A stretch of DNA of 54,028 nt from contig CAKZKQ010000273.1 in assembly GCA_937123825.1 (NCBI GenBank), positions 1-54,028 of the forward strand, given 5' to 3'. Of this stretch, positions 38,915-46,738 are shown piece after piece. The notes under the pieces were generated by a model. The model was given only the letters and a program-made list of their open reading frames with translations, was not told where the DNA came from and did not search any database. A program made the position numbers and the translations under genes. The DNA comes from an uncultured Pseudomonadota bacterium (GTDB lineage Bacteria; Myxococcota_A; Bradymonadia; Bradymonadales; GCA-2716585). Position 1 is the stretch's first letter; the number at the start of each line of letters is the position of its first letter.

Positions 38915-41449
38915 ATGAGACACACAACGCGCAGTTTGAGTGTTTTGTTGATGGCGGTGGCGCTGAGCACAGCGTGTGCTTCGCCCAAGATGTCGGGGCA
39001 GGAGGCAGGCCAGGAAGGGTCGCAGCAAGATCAGGTGTCGCTCTCGCTCTCCGCCCCTGCAGAGGGTGCCATGATCGAAGGCACCACGCTGATGGTCCGC
39101 GGCGAAGCCAGCGGGTTGTCGAGTGTCTTTGTCAACGCCATAGAGGTGCCGGTGGAAAACGGCGCCTTTGTCCATGCGCTGGAGTTGACCGCCGAGGGCG
39201 CCGTAGAGGTGGTGGTCAGCGGCGGGGGCCAGGAGGTGCGCCGTCAGGTGATGGTCGCCGAGCTTCCCCCGCACATTGTGGTGACGCAGCCCGCGCGCGG
39301 CGCATTTTTTGAGGCCGCCAACACCAGCGACATCATCGTTGAGGGTGTGGTGACCGACGGCGGCGGCGTTCAGAAGGTGACCGTCAACGGCCAGGACGTG
39401 ACGGTGGGCGCTGCGGGCGACTTTAGAATGACCCTCTCTCCCAAGATGGGCACCAACCTCATCAAGGTCGAGGCGACCGACGGTCAGGGCACCACGGCGA
39501 CGGACATCCGCTCGGTGGCCTTTGGCGAGTTTGCGCCCTGGGGGCAGCCTGCCAATGATGCCATCACGGCGCGCGTTTCGGCCGAAGGGTTGGCGATGAT
39601 CGCCGACTCTCTCTCCGACAACCTCGGCCCGGAGCTGCTCGCGCAGCTTGGTCAGGGTCAGCAGCCCGATCCCGGCGCGGAGAACGAGGCCTTCAAGCTC
39701 AAGTCCCTGGACATTGAGGGTGTGGAGGTGAAGCTGGTGCCGCTCGATGGTCTCTTGCAGGCCACCGTGGAGGTCTACGGTCTGGAAGTGCAGTTTGACG
39801 CGCTCTTTGAGGGCAACGAGATCTCTGGTGAGATCGAGGCTGACCCGGCGGAGTTGATCGTCAACGTGAACCTGATGACCGACGGCGCGGGCGGCCTGGA
39901 CATCGCCTTCTCGGACAACCAGTTGGAGATGCATGACTTTGACTTTGATGTCCGCGGGCTGCTGGGTCTGGTGGACTGGATCATCAAGGGCATCGTCGAG
40001 GACGAGTTGGAAGACGCGCTGGTGGAGTTTCTGGACACCTTCTTGATGGAGGATGTTCTGACCCCCGAAACCCTCTCTCAGACGGCCGAGGTGCTGGGCC
40101 GCACGGCGGACTTCAAGCTTTTGGTGACGGACATCGCCGTGGATCCTGGCGGTTTGTCGCTGGCCACCGATGCTGCGCTGGACATGCCTGCGGCGCCCGG
40201 CGCCCCCGAAGCCCCTGGCACCTTCATGACCCCTGGTCCGGCGCCCACAGACGAAGGGCAGGTCTCGGAGCTGCGCTTTAGTTTGGCCGATGACTTCCTC
40301 AACCAGCTTTTTGCCAACCTGTGGCGCTCGGACGCGTTGGTCATCGACCTGGGCCAGATCATCGCGGACCTGGAGGCTGGCGGCACGGCGTTGCCTTTGA
40401 AGTTTGATGTGGGGACCATGGCCACTCTGGCGGGCGCCGAAGGGCTCCAGGAGTTTGCGTCGGCCGAGACTCCCGTGGGCATCATGCTCCACCCGATGCT
40501 GCCGCCCATCATTCAGATGGACGACGCCGAAGGGAAGCTGATGCAGGTGTCGCTCGGCGAGATCGCCTTTGAGTTCACGGTGCCGATCGACGGGGTGGAC
40601 AAGCCCTGGGCGACGGTGTCCACGCACCTCTTTGTGGATGTGGCGCTGGACCCTGAGTCGGAGTTGGGTCTGGCCATCGACATCTCGGCCGAGGCGGACG
40701 TGATTGCCAAGCCGCTGGTGGAGATCGACGATGTGGCGCTGGAGCGGACGCTGGTGACGATGATGGGCCTGCTGCCGGGCTTGCTGACCAGCGACAACAT
40801 GGATGAGTCCATGGACATGGGCGACGTCAGCGAGATCAACCCCGGTCTGGCGCTCGGCGAGATGCTGGTGCTGCCCGATGGGCCCGCCGGTGACTTCCTG
40901 TCCTTCTTTGTGGACCTTGTGGTGGACGTGGCGCCTGGTCCTGTGCCCGAACTGGCGGTCCTGGCCACCGAAGTCAGCCCCATCAACGGCCACACCTACA
41001 TGCTGCTTGAGCCCTCCAAGTGGTCCGAGGCGGAGGCCTTCGCCCGTTCGGTGGGCGGTCACCTGGTCACCGTCCGCAGCCGCGACGAGAACGACTGGTT
41101 GATCGACACCTTTGGGCGCTGGGAAGACGAAAACCGCGACATGTGGATTGGCCTGCACGACCGTGGTCATGAAGGCGAGTTTGTCTGGGTCAGCGGGGAG
41201 CCGGTGGAGTGGACGCGTTGGGACAACCGGATGCCCGACAACGGCACGCGCGAGGATGACACCGGGTATGGCGAGGACTTTGTGGTCCTCTACGGCGACC
41301 GCAGCGAGCGCCGCGACGAGCGCTGGAACGACTTTAAAGACCTGCCCACCGCCTCCTGGACCGAAGGCATCCACGGGGTCGTCGAGATCATCCCCGACCC
41401 CAACGCCCCCGAGCTGCCCGAAGAAGGCGAGCAGGAAGAGGGCAATTGA
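38915..41449 (+). CDS. Lipoprotein with Ig-like, BPI-like and C-type lectin regions
   Basis: Predicted lipoprotein of 844 residues with lipobox STAC. Residues about 40-195 are two Ig-like beta units (APAEGAMIEGTTLMVRGEAS, TQPARGAFFEAANTSDIIVE). Residues about 200-670 alternate beta strands with amphipathic helices (LLGLVDWIIKGIVEDELEDA) in a way that recalls BPI/LBP-type lipid-binding folds; this is a weak, fold-level inference. The last 150 residues are a C-type lectin-like domain: INGHTYMLLEPSKWSEAEAF, GGHLVTVRSRDENDWL, DMWIGLHDRG and RWNDFKDLP, with WIGL and WND marks. Surface binding to lipid or glycan is plausible. A sigma-54 promoter precedes it and a terminator follows, so it is regulated alone. 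Confidence 0.8.
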   Translation: MRHTTRSLSVLLMAVALSTACASPKMSGQEAGQEGSQQDQVSLSLSAPAEGAMIEGTTLMVRGEASGLSSVFVNAIEVPVENGAFVHALELTAEGAVEVVVSGGGQEVRRQVMVAELPPHIVVTQPARGAFFEAANTSDIIVEGVVTDGGGVQKVTVNGQDVTVGAAGDFRMTLSPKMGTNLIKVEATDGQGTTATDIRSVAFGEFAPWGQPANDAITARVSAEGLAMIADSLSDNLGPELLAQLGQGQQPDPGAENEAFKLKSLDIEGVEVKLVPLDGLLQATVEVYGLEVQFDALFEGNEISGEIEADPAELIVNVNLMTDGAGGLDIAFSDNQLEMHDFDFDVRGLLGLVDWIIKGIVEDELEDALVEFLDTFLMEDVLTPETLSQTAEVLGRTADFKLLVTDIAVDPGGLSLATDAALDMPAAPGAPEAPGTFMTPGPAPTDEGQVSELRFSLADDFLNQLFANLWRSDALVIDLGQIIADLEAGGTALPLKFDVGTMATLAGAEGLQEFASAETPVGIMLHPMLPPIIQMDDAEGKLMQVSLGEIAFEFTVPIDGVDKPWATVSTHLFVDVALDPESELGLAIDISAEADVIAKPLVEIDDVALERTLVTMMGLLPGLLTSDNMDESMDMGDVSEINPGLALGEMLVLPDGPAGDFLSFFVDLVVDVAPGPVPELAVLATEVSPINGHTYMLLEPSKWSEAEAFARSVGGHLVTVRSRDENDWLIDTFGRWEDENRDMWIGLHDRGHEGEFVWVSGEPVEWTRWDNRMPDNGTREDDTGYGEDFVVLYGDRSERRDERWNDFKDLPTASWTEGIHGVVEIIPDPNAPELPEEGEQEEGN

Positions 41450-41581
41450 AACCAGCTCCCACCGGCGCAGCGTCAATGGCCACTTTGCGGCTTTGGCGCG
41501 CGTGAGCCGCTGGTCAGCGGTGCGTTTTCCCAGTAAAACGGATGTCTGGGCACGCCAACATCCACCATATCAATGCGGTAG

Positions 41582-41617
41582 GCCCGGTCGTGACAACACG
41601 ATCGGGCTTTGTTGTTT
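41582..41617 (+). terminator. Terminator of the BPI/lectin lipoprotein gene
   Basis: GCCCGGTCGTG (41582-41592) pairs with CACGATCGGGC (41597-41607) with one wobble and the loop ACAA, followed by TTTGTTGTTT. Confidence 0.8.
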
Positions 41618-41737
41618 GAGTTTGTGGCGCACGTTGATACCCGAACGCGAGGTTTGGGCGTATTCTCATGACAACGGCCTGGTCAGAGCGTGCATGGGCG
41701 TGTTCTGTGTCCGTATCAACCGGTTTGAGAGGTTTTT

Positions 41738-42424
41738 GTGGAAAAACAAGTGGGGTTGTTGGCGTTGTGCGCGGTGTTGTTGGCGGCGGCTTGTATACCG
41801 GTGCCGGTCATCGCGCCGCCGATGAAGATGACGTTGGGCGGTGGTCCGGCCTTTGGCGATCTGAATGACGACCGTTTTGGCGAGCAGGAAGACAGCGCCG
41901 GGGCGTTCTCGCTCACAGCGGCCATTCACCCAATGCAGTATTTCACAGAGGAGCTGGTTCTGGATTTGGGGGCCGGGTTTGTCTTTGAGACTTTCCCCAA
42001 TGAGTCGCTGCGCACCTCTCCTTTGGTCGGCGCCCACTTTGAGGTCGGTTATGCCCTATGGATGTCGGGAGACATGAGCAAGGGGGAGAGCCAGGGCCGC
42101 CTGTATTTGATCGGCCGTGGTGAGGCGCTGTCCAACACCGGACCACGGGGCAGCAGTGGCCTGGGTGTGGGTGTGGGGTTGGGGCTTGAGTTGGTGTCCT
42201 GGCAGGACAACCCCGTGGCTCGAATTGGCCTCAACAGCGACGCAGATGGCGACGTCGATCTGTCGAGCTTTGCGGGCTACGTCATCGGTGAGATGGGCAT
42301 TGGCGCTGAGATCATGTACCAGACGCGTCAGGTCGGCCCTCAAGACTACGACGCGGTCTTCTTCCGCCTTATCTTCCGCTCACCGACCACGCTGGGGCTC
42401 TTGTTGCTCCCGGTGGGGTCTTGA
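41738..42424 (+). CDS. Small lipoprotein, outer-membrane beta-barrel-like
   Basis: Exported protein of 228 residues starting at GTG 41738 with GAGAGG five bases upstream. The signal ends LLAAAC, fitting a lipobox. Alternating hydrophobic strands with glycine turns (LVLDLGAGFVFETF, SGLGVGVGLGLELVSW, SFAGYVIGEMGIGAEIMYQT) and an aromatic penultimate strand (DAVFFRLIFRSP) suggest a small beta-barrel or beta-sandwich in the outer membrane. Family unknown. A hairpin of about 11 bp (42435-42462) follows the stop and may terminate transcription. Confidence 0.65.
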   Translation: MEKQVGLLALCAVLLAAACIPVPVIAPPMKMTLGGGPAFGDLNDDRFGEQEDSAGAFSLTAAIHPMQYFTEELVLDLGAGFVFETFPNESLRTSPLVGAHFEVGYALWMSGDMSKGESQGRLYLIGRGEALSNTGPRGSSGLGVGVGLGLELVSWQDNPVARIGLNSDADGDVDLSSFAGYVIGEMGIGAEIMYQTRQVGPQDYDAVFFRLIFRSPTTLGLLLLPVGS

Positions 42425-42434
42425 ACCGTGTGTG

Positions 42435-42462
42435 CGCCGCTGGTGTTTGTGCACCAACGGCG
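42435..42462 (+). terminator. Hairpin after the beta-barrel-like gene
   Basis: CGCCGCTGGTG (42435-42445) and CACCAACGGCG (42452-42462) pair with one mismatch around a six-base loop. There is no good U-run, so it is only a candidate. Confidence 0.35.
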
Positions 42463-42502
42463 AGTTTGCGCGCGGAGACGCGCTTTGGAGAAAGGAGAGC
42501 CG

Positions 42503-43291
42503 ATGATCATCACCGAAGATTTTGTGGATCTGGACACGCCAACGGGCAAAATGCGCACGTTTCGTTTTGAGCCCGCTTTTGAAGGCAGCTTCCCTGGGAT
42601 TGTGCTCTTCTCCGAGATCTACCAAATGACCGGCCCGATTGCGCGCACGGCGCGGATGTTGGCGGGTCACGGTTACATTGTCGCGGTGCCCGAGATCTAC
42701 CACGAGTTTGAGCCGCTTGGCTCGCCGTTTGAGTACGATCAGGCCGGGACGGACAAGGGCAATCGCTACAAAATCGAGAAAGAAATCTCTGCCTACGACA
42801 GCGACGCGCGCGCCGCGCTGGACTTTCTGGCGGGGTTGCCCAACTGCAATGGTCGCCTGGGCGCCATTGGCATCTGCATTGGGGGACACCTGAGCTTTCG
42901 GGCGGCGATGAATCCCGACGTTCAGGCCACCGCCTGCTTCTACGCCACCGACATCCACAAGCGCAGCCTGGGCAAGGGGATGAACGACAATTCATTAGAC
43001 CGGGTGGGCGAGATCAAAGGCGAGCTGATGATGGTGTGGGGGCGGCAAGACCGCCATGTGCCTCGAGAGGGCAGGGCGTTGATTCATAATGCCTTGTTGG
43101 ACGCTGATGTGAACGTCACCTGGCATGAGTTCAACGCCCGGCATGCCTTTGTGCGCGATGTGGGTTACCGCTACAACCCGGCGCTGGCGCGCCTGACGAT
43201 GGACATGGTCCTGGAGCTCTTCAACCGCAAGCTGCAGATGGGCGAGCCGGTGCAGACGCCCATCGCGCAGAAACCCGCGGGGCCTTGCTGA
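42503..43291 (+). CDS. Dienelactone hydrolase-family protein
   Basis: Alpha/beta-hydrolase of 262 residues in the dienelactone hydrolase family, which opens lactone rings in aromatic degradation and related detoxification. The nucleophile elbow is GICIGGH with Cys125, the acid is Asp183 in WGRQDRHVP, and the base is His214 in NARHAF; Glu38 in LFSEIYQ is also typical. AAGGAG six bases before ATG 42503 fixes the start; the 25 codons upstream are not homologous. No signal peptide. It ends 34 bases from the convergent acidic lipoprotein gene. Actual substrate unknown. Confidence 0.9.
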   Translation: MIITEDFVDLDTPTGKMRTFRFEPAFEGSFPGIVLFSEIYQMTGPIARTARMLAGHGYIVAVPEIYHEFEPLGSPFEYDQAGTDKGNRYKIEKEISAYDSDARAALDFLAGLPNCNGRLGAIGICIGGHLSFRAAMNPDVQATACFYATDIHKRSLGKGMNDNSLDRVGEIKGELMMVWGRQDRHVPREGRALIHNALLDADVNVTWHEFNARHAFVRDVGYRYNPALARLTMDMVLELFNRKLQMGEPVQTPIAQKPAGPC

Positions 43292-43325
43292 GGGGAGCTT
43301 TGGGCTTCGTGGATGCTTTTGGGGC

Positions 43326-44312
43326 TCAGTAGAGGAAGCCGTCGTCGCCGTTGCTGACGGTGATCAGCAAGATGGTGTCGGCGCTGACCTCGGGTGGCAT
43401 CATGGCAAAGGCGTCTTGCATGGCCTGCGCGTGGCGATCCTCGTAGGCGATGATGGAGAGGATCTGTTTGGACCAGGCGTCTTCGGGGGCGACGTTGGCG
43501 CTGCTGTCGATGACACCAATGAGCTTGCGCTCCAGCAACCCGGCGGCCTGCTCGACGGTGTAGGGGTCTTCCCTGGGGAAGCCCACGGCGCGGGTGACGC
43601 TCACGCCAATCTTAAGGCCATCGATCTCGACCAGCAGGTCGGTGATTTTGCCCATCGGGTCGTTGTAGGCAATTTCGTTTTCGGTCTTCAGCAGCGTCGC
43701 CAACTCACAGCGGCCCAGCACCTCAAAGGCAAAAACTTCAGAGAGCTTGGAGTTGCCCCCGGCGTTGTCGTCCGTCAACACCTCCAGGCCGCCCTCGGTC
43801 AGGAAATCGTCGTCTTGACCCTCATCAAACGGATCCTCGCCAAAGTCGATCGCGTTGACAAAGACCAGCGGCTCCGTCCCGGTCAACTGCGCCGTGTCCA
43901 ACACACCGCACTGGCCACTGAGCGCCCCAAAGCCCTCCAAAGGCACCCCAGGCTCCATGATGTCGCCTTCCATGATGTCCTCGGGCGCGTCCGGCTCGGC
44001 GTCCATCTCCCCATCCCCGGCGTCCACCATCGCGTCATCTTCCATGACGTCCTCGGGCGGGTCCGGGTCTTCGTCTTCGGTCGTGTCTTGCGGCTCCTGG
44101 GTATCTTCCTCGACATCCTCAGGCGGCGCGGCGTCGGGCTCGTCCATGTCATCGACGTCCGGTTCGCCGCCGTCAGGCTGATCAGCATCGGCCTGCCCAT
44201 CGGCGTCGGCCTGATCCACGGGGACATTGGTGTTGTCCTGCCCGTCATCGCTGCACGCGGTGCCAAGCGCCAACACAACACAACACAAAGCCAAGAGGAT
44301 AAGGCGAACCAT
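43326..44312 (-). CDS. Acidic-linker lipoprotein with unrecognised C-terminal domain
   Basis: Predicted lipoprotein of 328 residues. GGGAG seven bases before ATG 44312 and lipobox LGTAC support the start. A Glu/Asp/Pro linker of about 110 residues (DADGQADADQPDGGEPD and similar) follows. The C-terminal 200 residues form a globular domain with QCGVLDTAQLTGTEPLVFVN, KLSEVFAFEVLGRCELATLL and a well-ordered KITDLLVEIDGLKIGVSVTR segment. That last part is faintly reminiscent of a PD-(D/E)xK nuclease core but lacks the final Lys at the expected place, so I do not assign activity. The gene lies downstream of the cytochrome gene on the same strand (143-base gap). Confidence 0.75.
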   Translation of the reverse strand: MVRLILLALCCVVLALGTACSDDGQDNTNVPVDQADADGQADADQPDGGEPDVDDMDEPDAAPPEDVEEDTQEPQDTTEDEDPDPPEDVMEDDAMVDAGDGEMDAEPDAPEDIMEGDIMEPGVPLEGFGALSGQCGVLDTAQLTGTEPLVFVNAIDFGEDPFDEGQDDDFLTEGGLEVLTDDNAGGNSKLSEVFAFEVLGRCELATLLKTENEIAYNDPMGKITDLLVEIDGLKIGVSVTRAVGFPREDPYTVEQAAGLLERKLIGVIDSSANVAPEDAWSKQILSIIAYEDRHAQAMQDAFAMMPPEVSADTILLITVSNGDDGFLY

Positions 44313-44455
44313 GGTCAACTCCCGATGCCAAACACCACACGCTACAAGGGTACCTGCCGCGCCAAAGCGCCGCAAAAGGCTGTGTGCCACGGTCCAGCGC
44401 TCAGTTCAAGCCAACGCAAGCCCAACGGTTCCACAAACCGCATCCGGGTGGTGCA

Positions 44456-46561
44456 TCACTCAGCCAGAGTCACGGGGCGGTTGTCGCGGTTTTGAAGGAG
44501 GGTCTTGACGCGCTCTTGCATCAGCTCGCCGTCCGAACCGATGAGCACGGCGTCGCCGGTCCTGGAGAGCTTTTCTGGGCGCGTGCGCCTCCAGATGTCC
44601 AGAGCCTTGGCAACGGCGGTTTGACGCGTGGCGGAGTCACCAATGTAATCGTACTCAAAGTCCTCAAAACCCGGCTGGCGGCGCAACATCTGGTAAGCGC
44701 CAAAGCGCACCGCGTGGTAGGGGTCGTCAAGAAGCTGCGCCAGAATCGGCGGGAGCCAATCGCGGCCTGAAACCTCCAGGTGCTCCTCGTAACGCAGGTT
44801 GGAGGTCACCAGCGCCCGCACCCCCGCGTCGCCTTTGAGCAACCCCAGCGCCGTGGCCGAAGTCGTCAACTCATCGCCCGAGAGGGCCACAGCAGGCTGC
44901 CCATACCATGTCTCCATGTAAGAGTTGGCCCACTGAAGCGGTTTGTCCATGTGACAGATGGTACAGGCGTGGGGGCGACCGGTCTGGAGCGAGGTTTTGA
45001 TGGAGGGCACCTCGATGGTGTGGCTGCGGGTGGACTTAAGCAGCCCAAAGACGGTGTAGGGCATGTGACAACTCTGACAACGCGCACCGCTGGACTGCGC
45101 CGGGTGGTGGGTGTGGGCGGTGTCGGCGTATTTGCCCGCGTCGTGACATTGGGTGCAGGCCTTGTCCCCGCGCATCCCTTCCTTAAGCTGGTCTTCGGGG
45201 TTGCCACCGTGCATCTGATGGCACGACATGCAGCTCATCTCACCTTTCTGGTAACACCCCGACTCCAGCAGCCCATTGTACTCTCGTCCGTTGACCCGCA
45301 CGGCGCCGTCAGACCAGAAGCTTTGATCAAAGAGTTCCTTTTCGGCGGCGTGGATCACCGTCCCCTGCACATCGGCGGGCGTGAAAATCCGGCGCGTCTC
45401 ATCCAAAGACGTGCCAGGGCGGTAGCGCGAGCCCATGCGGTTGTAGACCTCAAAGTCCTGCGCGCGGCCGATGCTGTGGCACTGTCCGCAGATCTGTGAC
45501 GAGGTCTTGTGGTCAAAGCGCTCCGGGTGCGCCACGCTGGGGTCGTCGCTCTGGCCCAAATGCAGCCCGTAACGCCGGTAGGGAGCGTTGTTGCCCGCAA
45601 CGTGTTCTTTGCCTGGACCGTGGCAGGCCTCGCAGGCGATGCCCAACTCGGCCACCTCAGAGCGGGCCTGGGACTTGTCCAGATCCCTCATGGGGCGACC
45701 GTCGGTGGTGTGGCAGGTCAAGCAGTTGCTGTTCCAGGGGCTGTACTCTTCGGCGGAGGGCGGCGAGACAAAGACCGCCTCCCGGTACACCCAGCGGTCT
45801 TCGGCCACAAGGTGGGCAAAGGGGAAGGCCAATAGCTGGCCCTGGAGGGCGTCGGGTGAAAACCGAAAGTTGTAGCCGCCCATGTCCGTGATTTCGGTGC
45901 GGTCTTCGGCCAGATCCAGCGTGCTGGGATACCAGTAAATCTGCTGGTGGTGTGAGCCCGTGACCAGGACCACGGGCCGTTCGATGGGGATCAGGCGCTC
46001 CTGGTGGGCCTTCAATTGCGTCTGGGCGCGGCTCAAATCGGCGGCCATTTGCTGGCGCAGCGGCTCGGGCAGTCCAGGATCGGGCAGGCTGTCCTTGAGA
46101 ACCTTGATGAGCGTCTCGGCGCGCGCAATGGCCTCAGCGTCTTTGCCCTGCCAGGCAATCCAGAACTCGCCATTGCGGCGCGTCAGCGTGTAGGTGACGC
46201 CCTTGAGGTCGGTCAACTCCACGTTGTCAAAGTTGCCTTTGACGCTTTGGGGCGTGGCCCGCTGGGTCAGGGTGCGGTGGTAGGTCTGTTGCCACGAGTC
46301 GTACTCTTTGGGATGACACGCGCGGCATGTGTCCGATGAGACATAGCCATCCTGGGACACCTGCTGGGGCTGGTTGACAGGGGTCGAGTCCGTGGCGGTC
46401 CAGGATTCCTGAAGGGTCCATGCAGAAATAAAAACCGCCACCCCAAGGGCCACGGCGGCCACTTTTGGGCCAGGCCCCAGCGGGGATGTGCGGCGCGCCA
46501 ATACGATGGGCGCCAGACCCACCGCCAGCGCGATGGCCAGGAAAATAAGCTCAGTGGTCAT
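44456..46561 (-). CDS. Membrane-anchored octaheme cytochrome c
   Basis: Multiheme cytochrome of 701 residues. Two N-terminal hydrophobic helices (about 3-22 and 33-50) anchor it, and eight CxxCH heme sites follow: CRACH (79), CLTCH (280), CEACH (310), CGQCH (358), CMSCH (444), CTQCH (469), CQSCH (495) and CTICH (533). Motifs such as SSDTCRACHPKEYDSW and ACEACHGPGKEH resemble the cytochrome c554/multiheme family. The last 130 residues lack hemes and look like HEAT-type helices (LGLLKGDAGVRALV, DDPYHAVRFGAYQMLRRQPG). It would transfer electrons in the periplasm; substrate or partner is unknown. It is divergent from pepD. Confidence 0.9.
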   Translation of the reverse strand: MTTELIFLAIALAVGLAPIVLARRTSPLGPGPKVAAVALGVAVFISAWTLQESWTATDSTPVNQPQQVSQDGYVSSDTCRACHPKEYDSWQQTYHRTLTQRATPQSVKGNFDNVELTDLKGVTYTLTRRNGEFWIAWQGKDAEAIARAETLIKVLKDSLPDPGLPEPLRQQMAADLSRAQTQLKAHQERLIPIERPVVLVTGSHHQQIYWYPSTLDLAEDRTEITDMGGYNFRFSPDALQGQLLAFPFAHLVAEDRWVYREAVFVSPPSAEEYSPWNSNCLTCHTTDGRPMRDLDKSQARSEVAELGIACEACHGPGKEHVAGNNAPYRRYGLHLGQSDDPSVAHPERFDHKTSSQICGQCHSIGRAQDFEVYNRMGSRYRPGTSLDETRRIFTPADVQGTVIHAAEKELFDQSFWSDGAVRVNGREYNGLLESGCYQKGEMSCMSCHQMHGGNPEDQLKEGMRGDKACTQCHDAGKYADTAHTHHPAQSSGARCQSCHMPYTVFGLLKSTRSHTIEVPSIKTSLQTGRPHACTICHMDKPLQWANSYMETWYGQPAVALSGDELTTSATALGLLKGDAGVRALVTSNLRYEEHLEVSGRDWLPPILAQLLDDPYHAVRFGAYQMLRRQPGFEDFEYDYIGDSATRQTAVAKALDIWRRTRPEKLSRTGDAVLIGSDGELMQERVKTLLQNRDNRPVTLAE

Positions 46562-46738
46562 GATCTCGAAGGGCGCGAGTGTGTGGAGGTGACTTGAGAG
46601 AGTCCCTGGCCACTACATTTAGCAGATGCGGGCGCCGGTGGGGAAGGGTGGTGGGCTGTGCGGGGCAGCTTTGGTATCATCCCGCGCATCAAAACACTGG
46701 GTTTTGTGGATGCCCCAACACAGAGGTCCAAAGATACC

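Noticed and set aside
38696..41476. A 926-codon minus-strand frame opposite the BPI/lectin lipoprotein
   Set aside because: His/Arg/Gln-rich sequence without domains; the + strand has lipobox, promoter, terminator and lectin motifs.
43326..44312. Nuclease assignment for the acidic lipoprotein
   Set aside because: The catalytic Lys of a PD-(D/E)xK core is not found where expected, so function was left open.
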